Source: Spirochaetales bacterium Spiro_05
GTDB lineage: Bacteria > Spirochaetota > Spirochaetia > Sphaerochaetales > Sphaerochaetaceae
Reading direction: 5' to 3'
Assembly: GCA_001603115.1 (NCBI GenBank)
Contig: LVBG01000031.1
Span: forward strand, 1-34,695
Length of the DNA: 34,695 nt
The notes below the pieces were generated by a model. That model was not told the DNA's origin and did not search any database. It worked only from the letters and a program-made list of their open reading frames with translations. The position numbers and the translations under genes were made by a program. Numbering within the stretch: the first letter of the stretch is position 1; the number at the start of each line of letters is the position of its first letter. Of the stretch, positions 1 through 7,442 are shown one piece after another.

Positions 1-286
1 TTATGAGTATGAGAATCATGAACCAGTTATGAAGATAATATCTTGTAAAGAAGAGAGTTATCGTGAATTATGGCCTTTAGGTGGTCCTCGTTGAACCAGT
101 TTTTGGAGTCAAAACCATTTGCTGTGTCAAAATGATACATTCTTTCGGCCGTTGAGTAGTGTGAGGGTGCAGATTGCCCCAGCAAGGTGTTTGTGCGGGA
201 TGCAAGCAAGCAACTCTTGCTGGTGAAAAATTTATAAAACAATACTATATAAACAAATAAAGTCTTTGTGTTGTGCTGAATGGAAC
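1..286. other. Gene-free stretch upstream of hsp20
   Basis: No convincing gene is visible here. An 88-codon minus-strand reading frame (27-293) has no recognisable domain, is rich in low-complexity hydrophobic residues at its start, and overlaps the hsp20 promoter, so I do not call it. The stretch is AT-richer than the genes that follow. It contains an inverted repeat at 179-223, described separately, which could be an activator site or the end of an upstream transcript. Confidence 0.5.
179..223. repeat. 8-bp inverted repeat upstream of the hsp20 promoter
   Basis: CCAGCAAG at 179-186 is matched exactly by CTTGCTGG at 216-223, with 29 nt between. The centre lies about 85-90 bp upstream of the -24 element of the hsp20 sigma-54 promoter, a distance typical for enhancer-binding activators. 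It could equally be a hairpin at the end of an upstream transcript, but there is no clean T-run after it. Function is inference. Confidence 0.35.
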
Positions 287-303
287 TTGGCACGCTTGTT
301 GCA
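287..303 (+). promoter_or_regulatory. Sigma-54 (RpoN) type promoter of hsp20
   Basis: TTGGCACG (287-294), a 4-nt spacer and TTGCA (299-303) match the -24/-12 consensus TTGGCACG-N4-TTGCW at every position, with the invariant GG and GC dinucleotides correctly spaced. Transcription would begin near 312-314, leaving a leader of about 50 nt before the hsp20 start at 364. No comparable sigma-70 promoter is obvious nearby. RpoN itself is not in the window, so its presence in this genome is assumed. Confidence 0.7.
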
Positions 304-363
304 GTGTACTTAATGAACCCGATGAGGGCAGAAAACAGAACAACAAGAACACGGAGGTGTACT

Positions 364-789
364 ATGAAATACTTGGCTAAAAGAAACTATGATTCCCCGA
401 TGGTGTCAGCATTTGACTCGCTGTTCGACAACATGCTCGGCGATTGGGGCCTGCTGCCTTCCAGAATGCCTGCCGTTGACATTACCGAAACATCGGATGC
501 ATATGTCCTTGAGGCGGAGCTTCCTGGGTACAAGCAGGAGGATGTGAAGGTGAGTGTAGAGAAGCATGTTCTGAAGCTCAGTTCCGCCAAACAGAGCAGC
601 AAGGAAGAGAAGGACAAGAAGCGTTTGGTTTCTGAGCGCTGCTACCAGTGCTTCGAGCGCTCTTTCACGCTTCCTGAGGATGTGAACGAGCAGAAAATCG
701 AGGGAGAGTTTGCCGATGGCATTCTCAAGCTCACCCTTCCCAAAATGGAAGTGGCAAAGCCCAAAGCAATTGAAGTGAAAATCAAATAA
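364..789 (+). CDS. Hsp20 family small heat shock protein
   Basis: This 141-aa protein is a small heat shock protein, an ATP-independent holdase that binds unfolding proteins in the cytoplasm and passes them to ClpB/DnaK-type refolding machinery. A short N-terminal arm precedes an alpha-crystallin domain at about residues 36-130, including an A-x-L-P-G segment near 51-55 and the closing G-I-L-K-L-T-L-P block near 119-126. The C-terminal I-x-I/V tail motif is IEV at 137-139. I chose the ATG at 364 because GGAGGTG (353-359) sits just upstream; an upstream in-frame ATG at 280 would overlap the promoter and add 28 non-homologous residues. The gene stands alone behind a sigma-54 promoter, and clpB lies 2.3 kb downstream. 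Confidence 0.93.
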   Translation: MKYLAKRNYDSPMVSAFDSLFDNMLGDWGLLPSRMPAVDITETSDAYVLEAELPGYKQEDVKVSVEKHVLKLSSAKQSSKEEKDKKRLVSERCYQCFERSFTLPEDVNEQKIEGEFADGILKLTLPKMEVAKPKAIEVKIK

Positions 790-814
790 GTGGTTGAAGA
801 ACCATCCTGTACTT

Positions 815-842
815 GCAAGGCCCCGCATCCGCGGGGTCTTGC
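815..842 (+). terminator. Probable terminator hairpin of hsp20
   Basis: A 12-bp stem (815-826 with 831-842, one G-U pair) with a 4-nt loop begins 25 nt after the hsp20 stop codon. Only TTT follows, so it is a weak intrinsic terminator by tail but a stable hairpin. It also separates hsp20 from the convergent peptidase gene that ends at 845. Confidence 0.6.
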
Positions 843-844
843 TT

Positions 845-2284
845 TCAGAAGGTGGTGATCAGGTGGTTATAGAAGTGCTTGGCCAAGGCGATGTTCTCGC
901 ATCCGATCCGCTCATCGGGGCCGTGCATGCGCGCTATTTCTCGCTTGTCCATCCTCGCTGGGGTGAAACGGAAGACTTGGTCGCAGAGCGCTTGGTACTT
1001 GCGTGCATCGGTGGCTCCGAGCATGAGATAGGGGGTGACCAAGGCTTCGGGAAAGGTGGCGAGGATGGTGCTTTTCAACGAAGTGAAGACCTCGGTATCG
1101 GTTCGGCTTACCAGGGAAGGTGGGGTATGGCGAAGAACGCTGACCTGGATGGAAGGGTCGGCGAGTGTACGCTTCACCCATGCAATCGCCTCCTCTTGCT
1201 TCTGGCCGGTCAGAAGGCGGATATTCACTTGGGCTTTTGCTTCCAAGGCAATGACGTTGCTTTTGTCACTGGCACTGACGACGGTGGGAACCACGGTCGT
1301 GCGTATCAAGGCATTGAGGGTGGGGTTCTTGGAGAAGAGGGAGAAGAGCACCTGTTTGAAGAGTGCTGGATTGAGAAAGAGCAGGCTGTAGCCGAACGGC
1401 CCCTGTTCTCCCAGGCTCTTGAGCATCGAGCGCACCGGTTCGGTCAGGAAGGGACGCATCTGGTGTCTCTCCAAGCGGGCAAGTCCCTGGGAAAGCGTCC
1501 CCAGAGCGGTAGGAAATGAGGGGGTGGAGGAGTGCCCGGCTTCCCGTTTGACTGAGAGTTCGAGATCAAGATACCCCTTCTCTGCAACTCCCACCACGGC
1601 AATGCTCTGCTTGAAGCCCTTGATGTAGTTCTGACTCACCACGCCGCCCTCATCGAGGACCAAGGAGAAATGCAACCCTTGCTCGGCAAACCATGAGGCG
1701 ATGCGCGTTGCTCCTTCGCCGGATGCGTTGCACTCTTCGTCGCATCCAAAGGCTAGGTACCAAGTGCGGTGAGGTTGCTCTCCTCTTTGAAGCATCTCTT
1801 CACATGCTTCCAAGATTGTTATCACTTGCAGCTTGCAGTCAAAGCTTCCCCGACCCCAGACATATCCATCAGCAATGTGTCCTGCAAACGGAGGGTGAGT
1901 CCACTCATTTTCCACAGCTCCTACGACATCGAGGTGGGCCGTGAGCAGTGCAGGTTCACTGGATGTATCCTTTCCCTCGAAGCGATATACAAGGTTGTAG
2001 GATCCAAGTTCGGGATCGGTGATGCGCATGGTTTCGCACAAGCTGTAGGTCTTGGAGAGCAGCTGTTGCAAACGAGTGAAAGCCTCCCAATCGGTTGCGT
2101 CCGCATTTTCCTGTGAAATGGTCCTGCATCCGATCGCCATAGAGAGCGCTTGCTCAGCATGGGGGTCGCGCACTGCTTTGGGGCCTTGGGCGCTGGAGAG
2201 TGTTGTCTCCCTTTGCATGAGTGTCTTGGCTGTCAGAATAAGCAGGAAAAGCAAAAGGACAGAGCCCAGAAGGGAGAAAAGCAT
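845..2284 (-). CDS. Membrane-anchored M20 family metallopeptidase (carboxypeptidase PM20D1/Cps1-like)
   Basis: This 479-aa protein is a di-zinc M20 family hydrolase of the large carboxypeptidase/aminoacylase type; the exact substrate cannot be told from sequence. Residues 1-23 form one hydrophobic segment (uncleaved anchor or signal), so the catalytic part probably faces the periplasm. Metal and catalytic residues are visible: H117 and D119 (AHLDVV), D149 in RGSFDCK, E183-E184 in GCDEE, D211 in LDEGG, and H454 in MHGPDE. The usual D-D-K motif reads D-C-K, but the metal-binding Asp is kept. GGAG precedes the start. The gene is divergent from a TetR regulator across 99 bp, which suggests control by it. 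Its end is convergent with hsp20. Confidence 0.85.
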   Translation of the reverse strand: MLFSLLGSVLLLFLLILTAKTLMQRETTLSSAQGPKAVRDPHAEQALSMAIGCRTISQENADATDWEAFTRLQQLLSKTYSLCETMRITDPELGSYNLVYRFEGKDTSSEPALLTAHLDVVGAVENEWTHPPFAGHIADGYVWGRGSFDCKLQVITILEACEEMLQRGEQPHRTWYLAFGCDEECNASGEGATRIASWFAEQGLHFSLVLDEGGVVSQNYIKGFKQSIAVVGVAEKGYLDLELSVKREAGHSSTPSFPTALGTLSQGLARLERHQMRPFLTEPVRSMLKSLGEQGPFGYSLLFLNPALFKQVLFSLFSKNPTLNALIRTTVVPTVVSASDKSNVIALEAKAQVNIRLLTGQKQEEAIAWVKRTLADPSIQVSVLRHTPPSLVSRTDTEVFTSLKSTILATFPEALVTPYLMLGATDARKYQALCDQVFRFTPARMDKREIARMHGPDERIGCENIALAKHFYNHLITTF

Positions 2285-2315
2285 GGTGAATCTCCAAATG
2301 CGTTCTAGTGTTTTT

Positions 2316-2337
2316 TACAGTATAATGCTATATTGTA
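2316..2337. promoter_or_regulatory. Imperfect palindrome, candidate TetR-type operator
   Basis: Nine-base arms at 2316-2324 (TACAGTATA) and 2329-2337 (TATATTGTA) pair at eight of nine positions around ATGC. The site lies midway between the divergent peptidase and TetR genes and overlaps the -10 element of the minus-strand promoter, so an occupied site would block that promoter. Binding by the neighbouring TetR protein is inferred from layout alone. Confidence 0.5.
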
Positions 2338-2346
2338 GAACAACAA
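2319..2346 (-). promoter_or_regulatory. Promoter of the M20 peptidase gene
   Basis: Read on the minus strand, TTGTTG (2341-2346) and TATACT (2319-2324) are separated by 16 bp, giving a start about 27-30 nt upstream of the peptidase ATG. It overlaps the palindrome at 2316-2337. A TATAAT on the plus strand (2321-2326) could serve the TetR gene but lacks a good -35 box. Confidence 0.5.
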
Positions 2347-2383
2347 TACTTTTTCCGCCAGGTACATACGGGAGATTCGACTG

Positions 2384-2989
2384 ATGCCCAAGAAGATAGA
2401 TCATGAGCTAAGAAAGGAGAAAATCCTGCAAACTGCCCTCAAAGTGTTTGCAAGGGAGGGGTATCGCGACTCAAACCTCTCCTTGATCGCCACCGAGTGT
2501 GGCATCTCCCGGCCAACCATCTATCAGTACTTCAAGGACAAGGAAGAGATCTACTACTATGCCGTGAAACTGGTGACCGGCAGGATGTTTAACAAGTATG
2601 CTTCCTTTGCCTGGTCGACCGACCAGGATTATGTCTGCCGCATCACCACCATCTGCCTTGACATCATGCAGACAGCCAATGAGCATGACGGGGAATTGAC
2701 CAGCTTGGTGGATGTCATGCTGCAGATGAAGAAAGAAGGCAGGGATTTCAACGAGATCGTCCTCAGGCGGACGGCCAAGCTCACGATCCTGTTCAAGCGC
2801 CTTCTCAGGATGGGGGTCAAGGCTGGGGATATCATTGAGTGTGATGTGAACAAGGTGGCCGATCATCTCTTGCTTCTGCTGGAGTCCTCGTGCTTCCAGG
2901 TAGCATTCCTCGATACCTTCGATATGAAGCTCAGCCAGCAGTTGGTCAGCACCTATCTGGAATTCTACCGCCCCAGGCCTCGTTCCTAG
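2384..2989 (+). CDS. TetR/AcrR family transcriptional regulator
   Basis: This 201-aa protein has the standard TetR layout. The DNA-binding domain fills roughly residues 8-55, with the helix-turn-helix at 31-50 ending in the hallmark T-I-Y-Q-Y-F-K-D-K block. A longer helical C-terminal part forms the ligand-binding and dimerisation region and has no family-specific signature I recognise. The ATG at 2384 follows GGGAG at 2370-2374. The gene is divergent from the M20 peptidase, which it probably represses along with itself, since a palindrome lies between them. clpB starts 90 bp downstream on the same strand with only a short hairpin between, so some read-through into clpB is possible. Confidence 0.88.
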   Translation: MPKKIDHELRKEKILQTALKVFAREGYRDSNLSLIATECGISRPTIYQYFKDKEEIYYYAVKLVTGRMFNKYASFAWSTDQDYVCRITTICLDIMQTANEHDGELTSLVDVMLQMKKEGRDFNEIVLRRTAKLTILFKRLLRMGVKAGDIIECDVNKVADHLLLLLESSCFQVAFLDTFDMKLSQQLVSTYLEFYRPRPRS

Positions 2990-3019
2990 CCGATAGGCAC
3001 AATTCTCACTATATTTGTT

Positions 3020-3047
3020 GTGTACAGGAATGAACCCGTCAGGGTTC
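3020..3047 (+). promoter_or_regulatory. Leader element before clpB, shared with hsp20
   Basis: GTGTAC (3020-3025), AATGAACCCG (3029-3038) and AGGG (3041-3044) recur in the same order and nearly the same spacing upstream of hsp20 (304-309, 312-321, 325-328). Here GAACCC (3032-3037) and GGGTTC (3042-3047) also form a 6-bp hairpin with a 4-nt loop, which may end the TetR transcript or structure the clpB leader. A weak TATATT at 3010-3015 could be a -10 box. No CIRCE-type repeat is present. Confidence 0.4.
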
Positions 3048-3079
3048 GGTTGCTTCATACCCAAAGGTGAGGAGTATCC

Positions 3080-5653
3080 ATGAATAGTGACAAAATGACC
3101 ATCAAATTACGGCAGGCCATTGGTGATGCCGACATGCTTGCCCATGATCGTGGTAATGCAGAGATAACCTCAGAACATCTTCTGCTTGCCCTGCTTGCCC
3201 AGAAAGAGGGGCTGTTGCCCCCACTCTTCGAACGCTTGGGAGTACCCACCCAAATGGTGGTGGGCAAGCTCACCGAGCTTGTGGACAAGCTACCCAAAGC
3301 ATATGGCGCAAGTGCTCAGCGCTCCCTTTCTGCGCAGCTGGGCAATCAGCTGTATGCCGCCGAGAAAATCGCTTCAGATTTCAAGGACCAGTACCTGAGT
3401 GCAGAACATGTCCTGCTTGCCATACTCGAGGATGGATCGGCTGCAGGCAAGGCTCTGAAGAGCTTGGGGGTGAGCAAGGATTCTGTCATGCAGGCCTTGC
3501 AGACAATCAGGGGAAACCAGTCCATCCAAAGCGAAGACCCCGAGAGTCGGTACCAGGCTCTAGAAAAGTATTGCAAGGACATGACCGCCCTGGCCAGACA
3601 GGGTAAGCTCGATCCGGTCATCGGACGGGACGAGGAGATTCGGCGTCTGATGCAGGTTCTCTCACGCAGGACGAAGAACAATCCGGTGCTCATCGGAGAG
3701 CCGGGTGTGGGAAAAACGGCCATTGTTGAAGGGCTGGCCCAGCGTATTGCCGGCGGTGACACCCCTGAGTCCCTGAAAAATAAGCGTATTCTCAGTCTTG
3801 ATGTGGGTGCTCTGGTTGCAGGTGCGAAGTTCCGAGGCGAGTTTGAGGAACGCCTGAAGGCTGTGGTGAAGGAAGTCACCTCCAGTGAGGGTGCCATCAT
3901 CCTCTTCATCGATGAGCTGCACACCATCGTCGGGGCGGGAGCGAGCGAAGGGTCCACCGATGCTTCCAACCTGATCAAGCCGGCTTTGGCGAGAGGCGAG
4001 CTCCATGCCATTGGGGCAACGACCTTGGACGAGTACCGCAAGTTCATTGAGCCTGACAAGGCTCTGGAACGACGTTTCCAGCCGGTCTACACCAAGGAAC
4101 CCTCGGTTGAGTCGACCATTGCCATCCTCAGGGGGCTGAAGGAACGCTATGAGGTTCACCACGGGGTGAGGATCAAGGACGAAGCCTTGGTTGCGGCCGC
4201 AACGCTGAGCAACCGGTACATCACCAACCGCTTCCTTCCTGACAAGGCCATTGACTTGGTTGATGAGGCTGCAAGCCAGCTGAAGATGGAGATTGAGAGT
4301 CAGCCGGAGGAACTTGATCAGATAGAGCGAAAGATCCTGCAGCTGAACATCGAGGAGCAAGCCCTGTCCCGAGAGACTGACAAGGCGAGCAAGGATCGGC
4401 TGGAGAAGCTGCACAAGGAGAGGAGCGAGCTGCAGGGAAGGCGCGATGCCATGCATCTGCAGTGGGGCAACGAGCGTTCGTTCATCGCCAAGCTGAGGGA
4501 GAGCAAGGCTCAGCTTGAGCAGTTGAAGGTGGAAGAGCAGCGGGCAGAGCGGGATGGGGATCTTGCCAAGGCTGCACAGATCAAGCACGGCCAGATTCCC
4601 CAGCTTACCAAGGAGATTGCGAGCATGGGTGAGCAGCTTGCCGGTGTACAAACCGAAGGCAAGCAGATGCTCCGTGAGGAAGTCAGCGAGGACGACATCG
4701 CCCGGATAGTGAGCAACTGGACAGGAGTTCCCGTTGCGAAGATGAAGGGCAGTGAGATGCAGAAATACCTGCAGCTGGAAAAGACGCTCTCTGAACAGGT
4801 GGTGGGCCAAAACCAAGCCATCGGGGCGGTCAGCAATGCCATCAGGAGGAACAAGGCTGGGATCGGCGATGAGCACAAGCCCTTGGGAACCTTTCTGTTT
4901 GCCGGGCCTACCGGGGTGGGAAAGACGTTGCTTGCCAAGGTGCTCGCCCAATTTCTTTTTGATGATGAGAAAGCTCTCACCAGGATCGATATGAGCGAGT
5001 ATATGGAGAAGTTCTCGGTCAGCAGACTCATCGGAGCTCCTCCGGGGTATGTGGGCTACGACCAGGGAGGCCAGCTTACCGAGGTGGTCAGGCGGCGTCC
5101 CTACTCGGTCATCCTCTTTGATGAGATTGAGAAGGCGCATCCTGATGTCTTCAATGTGCTTCTGCAACTGCTTGATGACGGAAGGCTCACCGATGGACAG
5201 GGCAGGGTGGTCGATTTCACCAATACGGTGATCATCATGACCAGCAACCTGGGCAGTCAGCAGCTGCTCTCCTCTTCCTCTCATGAAGAAGGATCGAAAG
5301 TGGTGATGGAGATCATCCACAACTCCTTCAAGCCTGAATTCATCAACCGTCTGGACGAGATCATTGTCTTCGAGCGGTTGGGAAGTGAGCAGGTCCGCAA
5401 GATTGTCTCGTTGCAGCTGCAGATGCTTGCCAAGAGGCTTGAGAAGCGTGGCTTCCGCCTGAGTTGGGAAGAAGCTGTGGTGGATGCCCTCTATGAGGAG
5501 GGGTATGATCCAGTCTACGGAGCCCGTCCGATCAAGCGTGCGATACAGAGACTGGTTGAGAATCCGTTGTCAGTGCAGCTGCTGTCCGGAGCATTCTCTC
5601 CTGATTCCTCCATCCACCTCGTCCGATCGGGTGATCAGATCATTGCTCGGTAG
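3080..5653 (+). CDS. clpB: ATP-dependent disaggregase ClpB
   Basis: This 857-aa protein is ClpB, the hexameric AAA+ machine that pulls proteins out of aggregates with DnaK. The N-terminal double Clp domain covers about residues 1-150. The first ATPase module has Walker A GEPGVGKT at 206-213 and Walker B LFIDELH. The coiled-coil middle domain (about 400-530) separates ClpB from ClpA/ClpC-type partners. The second ATPase module has Walker A GPTGVGKT at 609-616, followed by [13 protein letters not shown]. No ClpP-docking loop is evident, and the length is typical. GGTGAGGAG lies upstream of the ATG at 3080; an internal ATG at residue 6 is a weaker alternative. Its last 14 bp overlap the convergent nucleotidyltransferase gene. 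Confidence 0.97.
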   Translation: MNSDKMTIKLRQAIGDADMLAHDRGNAEITSEHLLLALLAQKEGLLPPLFERLGVPTQMVVGKLTELVDKLPKAYGASAQRSLSAQLGNQLYAAEKIASDFKDQYLSAEHVLLAILEDGSAAGKALKSLGVSKDSVMQALQTIRGNQSIQSEDPESRYQALEKYCKDMTALARQGKLDPVIGRDEEIRRLMQVLSRRTKNNPVLIGEPGVGKTAIVEGLAQRIAGGDTPESLKNKRILSLDVGALVAGAKFRGEFEERLKAVVKEVTSSEGAIILFIDELHTIVGAGASEGSTDASNLIKPALARGELHAIGATTLDEYRKFIEPDKALERRFQPVYTKEPSVESTIAILRGLKERYEVHHGVRIKDEALVAAATLSNRYITNRFLPDKAIDLVDEAASQLKMEIESQPEELDQIERKILQLNIEEQALSRETDKASKDRLEKLHKERSELQGRRDAMHLQWGNERSFIAKLRESKAQLEQLKVEEQRAERDGDLAKAAQIKHGQIPQLTKEIASMGEQLAGVQTEGKQMLREEVSEDDIARIVSNWTGVPVAKMKGSEMQKYLQLEKTLSEQVVGQNQAIGAVSNAIRRNKAGIGDEHKPLGTFLFAGPTGVGKTLLAKVLAQFLFDDEKALTRIDMSEYMEKFSVSRLIGAPPGYVGYDQGGQLTEVVRRRPYSVILFDEIEKAHPDVFNVLLQLLDDGRLTDGQGRVVDFTNTVIIMTSNLGSQQLLSSSSHEEGSKVVMEIIHNSFKPEFINRLDEIIVFERLGSEQVRKIVSLQLQMLAKRLEKRGFRLSWEEAVVDALYEEGYDPVYGARPIKRAIQRLVENPLSVQLLSGAFSPDSSIHLVRSGDQIIAR

Positions 5654-6212
5654 CGAGCAGATGGTGATAGGCCTCGAGGGTATCGATGTCGGTGACGTAT
5701 GCCGCGTCCTCCACCTCGAGGCGCTGGGTGGGATACCTGCTGAGCAAGGAACGCATGGAGAAGGGGAGTTTTTCCTCAAGGATGATCTGCCTGAATGAAG
5801 GGCCCAGCAACACGGGGTGCCCAAAATGCCCTTGGAAGCTGGGCCTTACCACGTCCATATGTGCGTTTTCGGCGATCCAGTGATAGTGCTGTTTCCCAAT
5901 GAGCGGCATATCAGCCAAGGAGATGAAGAAAGGCTCATCCTGCGAGAGATGACGGGCGCCTATCTGGGTTGAGCTTCCTTGTCCCAGCAGATAATCGGGG
6001 TTGTGGACGATCAACAGTGAATGGCAAGCCAGTGCCTTGAGGTGTTCGGCCACCTCGTCAGATCGGTAGCCGGTTACCACGATGGTGAACAAGCCCGCCT
6101 CAAGGGATGATCGGACTGCATTGGCAACAATGCTGGTTCCCTGATAGGGAAGCAAGAGTTTTCTGCCTTCGCTGCGTGAGCCCAATCCAGCAGCCAACAG
6201 GATATTTTGCAT
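5640..6212 (-). CDS. MobA-like NTP transferase (molybdenum cofactor cytidylyltransferase-type)
   Basis: This 190-aa protein has a single nucleotide-diphospho-sugar transferase fold of the MobA/MocA kind. The N-terminal nucleotide-binding loop is L-A-A-G-L-G-S-R at residues 6-13 with the conserved lysine at 18 (GRKLLLPYQG). Later blocks H-N-P-D-Y and F-I-S-L-A-D-M-P resemble those around the metal-binding aspartate in MocA-type enzymes that attach CMP (or GMP) to molybdopterin for xanthine-dehydrogenase-like enzymes. No molybdenum genes are nearby, so the substrate is uncertain. AAGGAAG precedes the ATG. The gene is divergent from the DUF554 gene and overlaps the end of clpB by 14 bp. Confidence 0.8.
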   Translation of the reverse strand: MQNILLAAGLGSRSEGRKLLLPYQGTSIVANAVRSSLEAGLFTIVVTGYRSDEVAEHLKALACHSLLIVHNPDYLLGQGSSTQIGARHLSQDEPFFISLADMPLIGKQHYHWIAENAHMDVVRPSFQGHFGHPVLLGPSFRQIILEEKLPFSMRSLLSRYPTQRLEVEDAAYVTDIDTLEAYHHLLATEQ

Positions 6213-6221
6213 GGTTCTTCC

Positions 6222-6250
6222 TTGAGTGAGTTATGCAAACGTATTATACT
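6222..6250 (+). promoter_or_regulatory. Strong promoter of the DUF554 gene
   Basis: TTGAGT (6222-6227) and TATACT (6245-6250) are exactly 17 bp apart. Transcription would start near 6257, only about 4 nt before the start codon at 6261. The minus-strand complement of ATTATA at 6243-6248 gives TATAAT, a possible -10 box for the divergent nucleotidyltransferase gene, so the two promoters may overlap back to back. Confidence 0.65.
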
Positions 6251-6260
6251 CGATGCCATT

Positions 6261-6989
6261 ATGATTGCCACCTATTTCAACGCCCTCATGGTCATCCTTG
6301 GATCCCTTTTAGGACTTATTGTCAAGAACAAGCTCAAAGCTTCCTATCAGGAAGTGGTGTTCACCTCTTCCGGCCTGATCACGCTGGTGATTGGCATCTC
6401 GATGGCCATGCAGACCGGCTCGTACCTGATCCTGCTCTTCTCTGTGGTCATCGGCGGTTTCATCGGCTATGCGCTTCGCATTGAGGAAGGGGTGCTTGCC
6501 CTGGGCTCATGGATGGAAAGAAGGCTGAGCAAGGGAAAGGGGAGCGCTGAGAGTGCGCGCAACTTTGCCCTGGGATTTTTGAATGCCTCTCTGCTGTTCT
6601 GCTCCGGTGCGATGACGGTAGTGGGATCCATTCAGGCAGGAACGGTGGGTGACTACCAGCTGATCCTGGTAAAATCGATCATGGACGGTTGCATGGCGAT
6701 CATCTTCAGCTCAATCTATGGTATCGGCGTGATGGCCAGTGCCCTCTTCATCCTGCTCTACCAAGGGTTCTTCACCCTTGCAGGCGGCTTCATCGCACCA
6801 GTTCTTGGAGATGCAGGGATCACCGAGCTTGCTGCGGTGGGCGGGGTGCTGTTGATGATGATTGGGTTTTCCTTGCTTGATGTACGAAAAAGCAAGGCAG
6901 GCAATTTCATGCCTGCCATGGTAATAGCACCGCTGCTGGCGCTGCTTGCTCCCCATCTTACTGGTATACTTTCTTCTCTCGGTCTGTAG
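6261..6989 (+). CDS. DUF554 family membrane protein
   Basis: This 242-aa, very hydrophobic protein belongs to the DUF554 family of inner-membrane proteins, whose function is not established (some relatives are called putative transporters). About seven membrane segments are visible, starting at residues 5-21. The hallmark block L-L-F-C-S-G-A-M-T-V-V-G-S-I-Q-A-G lies near 109-125. I start at 6261 because the family begins with this short M-I-x-T-x-x-N-A-L pattern; a longer frame from 6207 would add 18 polar residues and begin upstream of the promoter. No Shine-Dalgarno sequence precedes 6261, consistent with a leaderless transcript. Its end overlaps the convergent regulator gene by 32 bp. Confidence 0.85.
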   Translation: MIATYFNALMVILGSLLGLIVKNKLKASYQEVVFTSSGLITLVIGISMAMQTGSYLILLFSVVIGGFIGYALRIEEGVLALGSWMERRLSKGKGSAESARNFALGFLNASLLFCSGAMTVVGSIQAGTVGDYQLILVKSIMDGCMAIIFSSIYGIGVMASALFILLYQGFFTLAGGFIAPVLGDAGITELAAVGGVLLMMIGFSLLDVRKSKAGNFMPAMVIAPLLALLAPHLTGILSSLGL

Positions 6990-7323
6990 CAATACAGTTC
7001 TTGTAGCTGGTGAGGAAGCACCAGATGAAATCCAACTCTCTTTCATCGAACTGTTCGATGAGAGAGAGGATTTCTTGTTTGCGGTCTTTTGGCCGCTCGC
7101 AGACGTCTTCATCCTCACGATACCCTTTGGTATACCCGAACTCAAGTTCTTCAAGTCCCAGACCGGTCAGCTGCGAAAGACGCAGCAATACATGCATAGG
7201 GGGTCTTCTGTCGGCATGAATCCAACTGGAAAGTGTGCTGCGCTTTACTCCCAAGACCTTTGCCAGGTCCACCACAGTAGGGGAGTGCAGTAGAATTTTC
7301 ATGCGTTCCCAGAATTTTTGCAT
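6958..7323 (-). CDS. Small helix-turn-helix (Xre/Cro-like) regulator
   Basis: This 121-aa protein has an N-terminal Cro/CI-type helix-turn-helix at about residues 17-38 (V-V-D-L-A-K-V-L-G-V-K-R-S-T-L-S-S-W-I), followed by a helix reminiscent of DNA-binding phage repressors. A charged linker near 68-83 leads to a C-terminal helical part with E-R-E-L-D-F-I-W-C-F, seen in many small Xre regulators. The target is unknown. An alternative start at residue 8 has a somewhat better ribosome site (GGGA). Palindromes just upstream (7352-7371, 7386-7399) suggest autoregulation. It overlaps the end of the DUF554 gene by 32 bp. Confidence 0.75.
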   Translation of the reverse strand: MQKFWERMKILLHSPTVVDLAKVLGVKRSTLSSWIHADRRPPMHVLLRLSQLTGLGLEELEFGYTKGYREDEDVCERPKDRKQEILSLIEQFDERELDFIWCFLTSYKNCIATDREKKVYQ

Positions 7324-7351
7324 GCTCTGAATATAGCAGTCGGAAGATGCG

Positions 7352-7399
7352 AATGACGAGATATTGTCATTAAAATATAGTATTTTCTAATACATTAGA
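7352..7399. promoter_or_regulatory. Two palindromes, candidate operators of the Xre-like gene
   Basis: AATGAC (7352-7357) and GTCATT (7366-7371) form one inverted repeat with an 8-nt spacer. TCTAAT (7386-7391) and ATTAGA (7394-7399) form a second one around AC. Both lie 30-75 bp upstream of the regulator's start codon in an AT-rich 119-bp spacer between its gene and the glgP terminator. They differ in sequence, so one protein may not bind both. Confidence 0.4.
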
Positions 7400-7442
7400 T
7401 ATCTCTATTATATGCAGAAATTTATGAGAGGCCCCAATGACG

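Noticed and set aside
27-293. 88-codon minus-strand frame before hsp20
   Set aside because: No recognisable domain, no good ribosome site, and it overlaps the sigma-54 promoter. Kept as unassigned sequence.
2996-3010. Sigma-54 promoter before clpB (AGGCAC at 2995-3000)
   Set aside because: The -24-like GG is there, but no GC occurs at the required -12 spacing.
2990-3079. CIRCE (HrcA) element before clpB
   Set aside because: The TTAGCACTC-N9-GAGTGCTAA pattern is not present here or before hsp20.
3662-5320. 552-codon frame antisense to clpB
   Set aside because: It lies opposite strongly conserved clpB codons, and its length is explained by their codon bias. No domain is recognisable.
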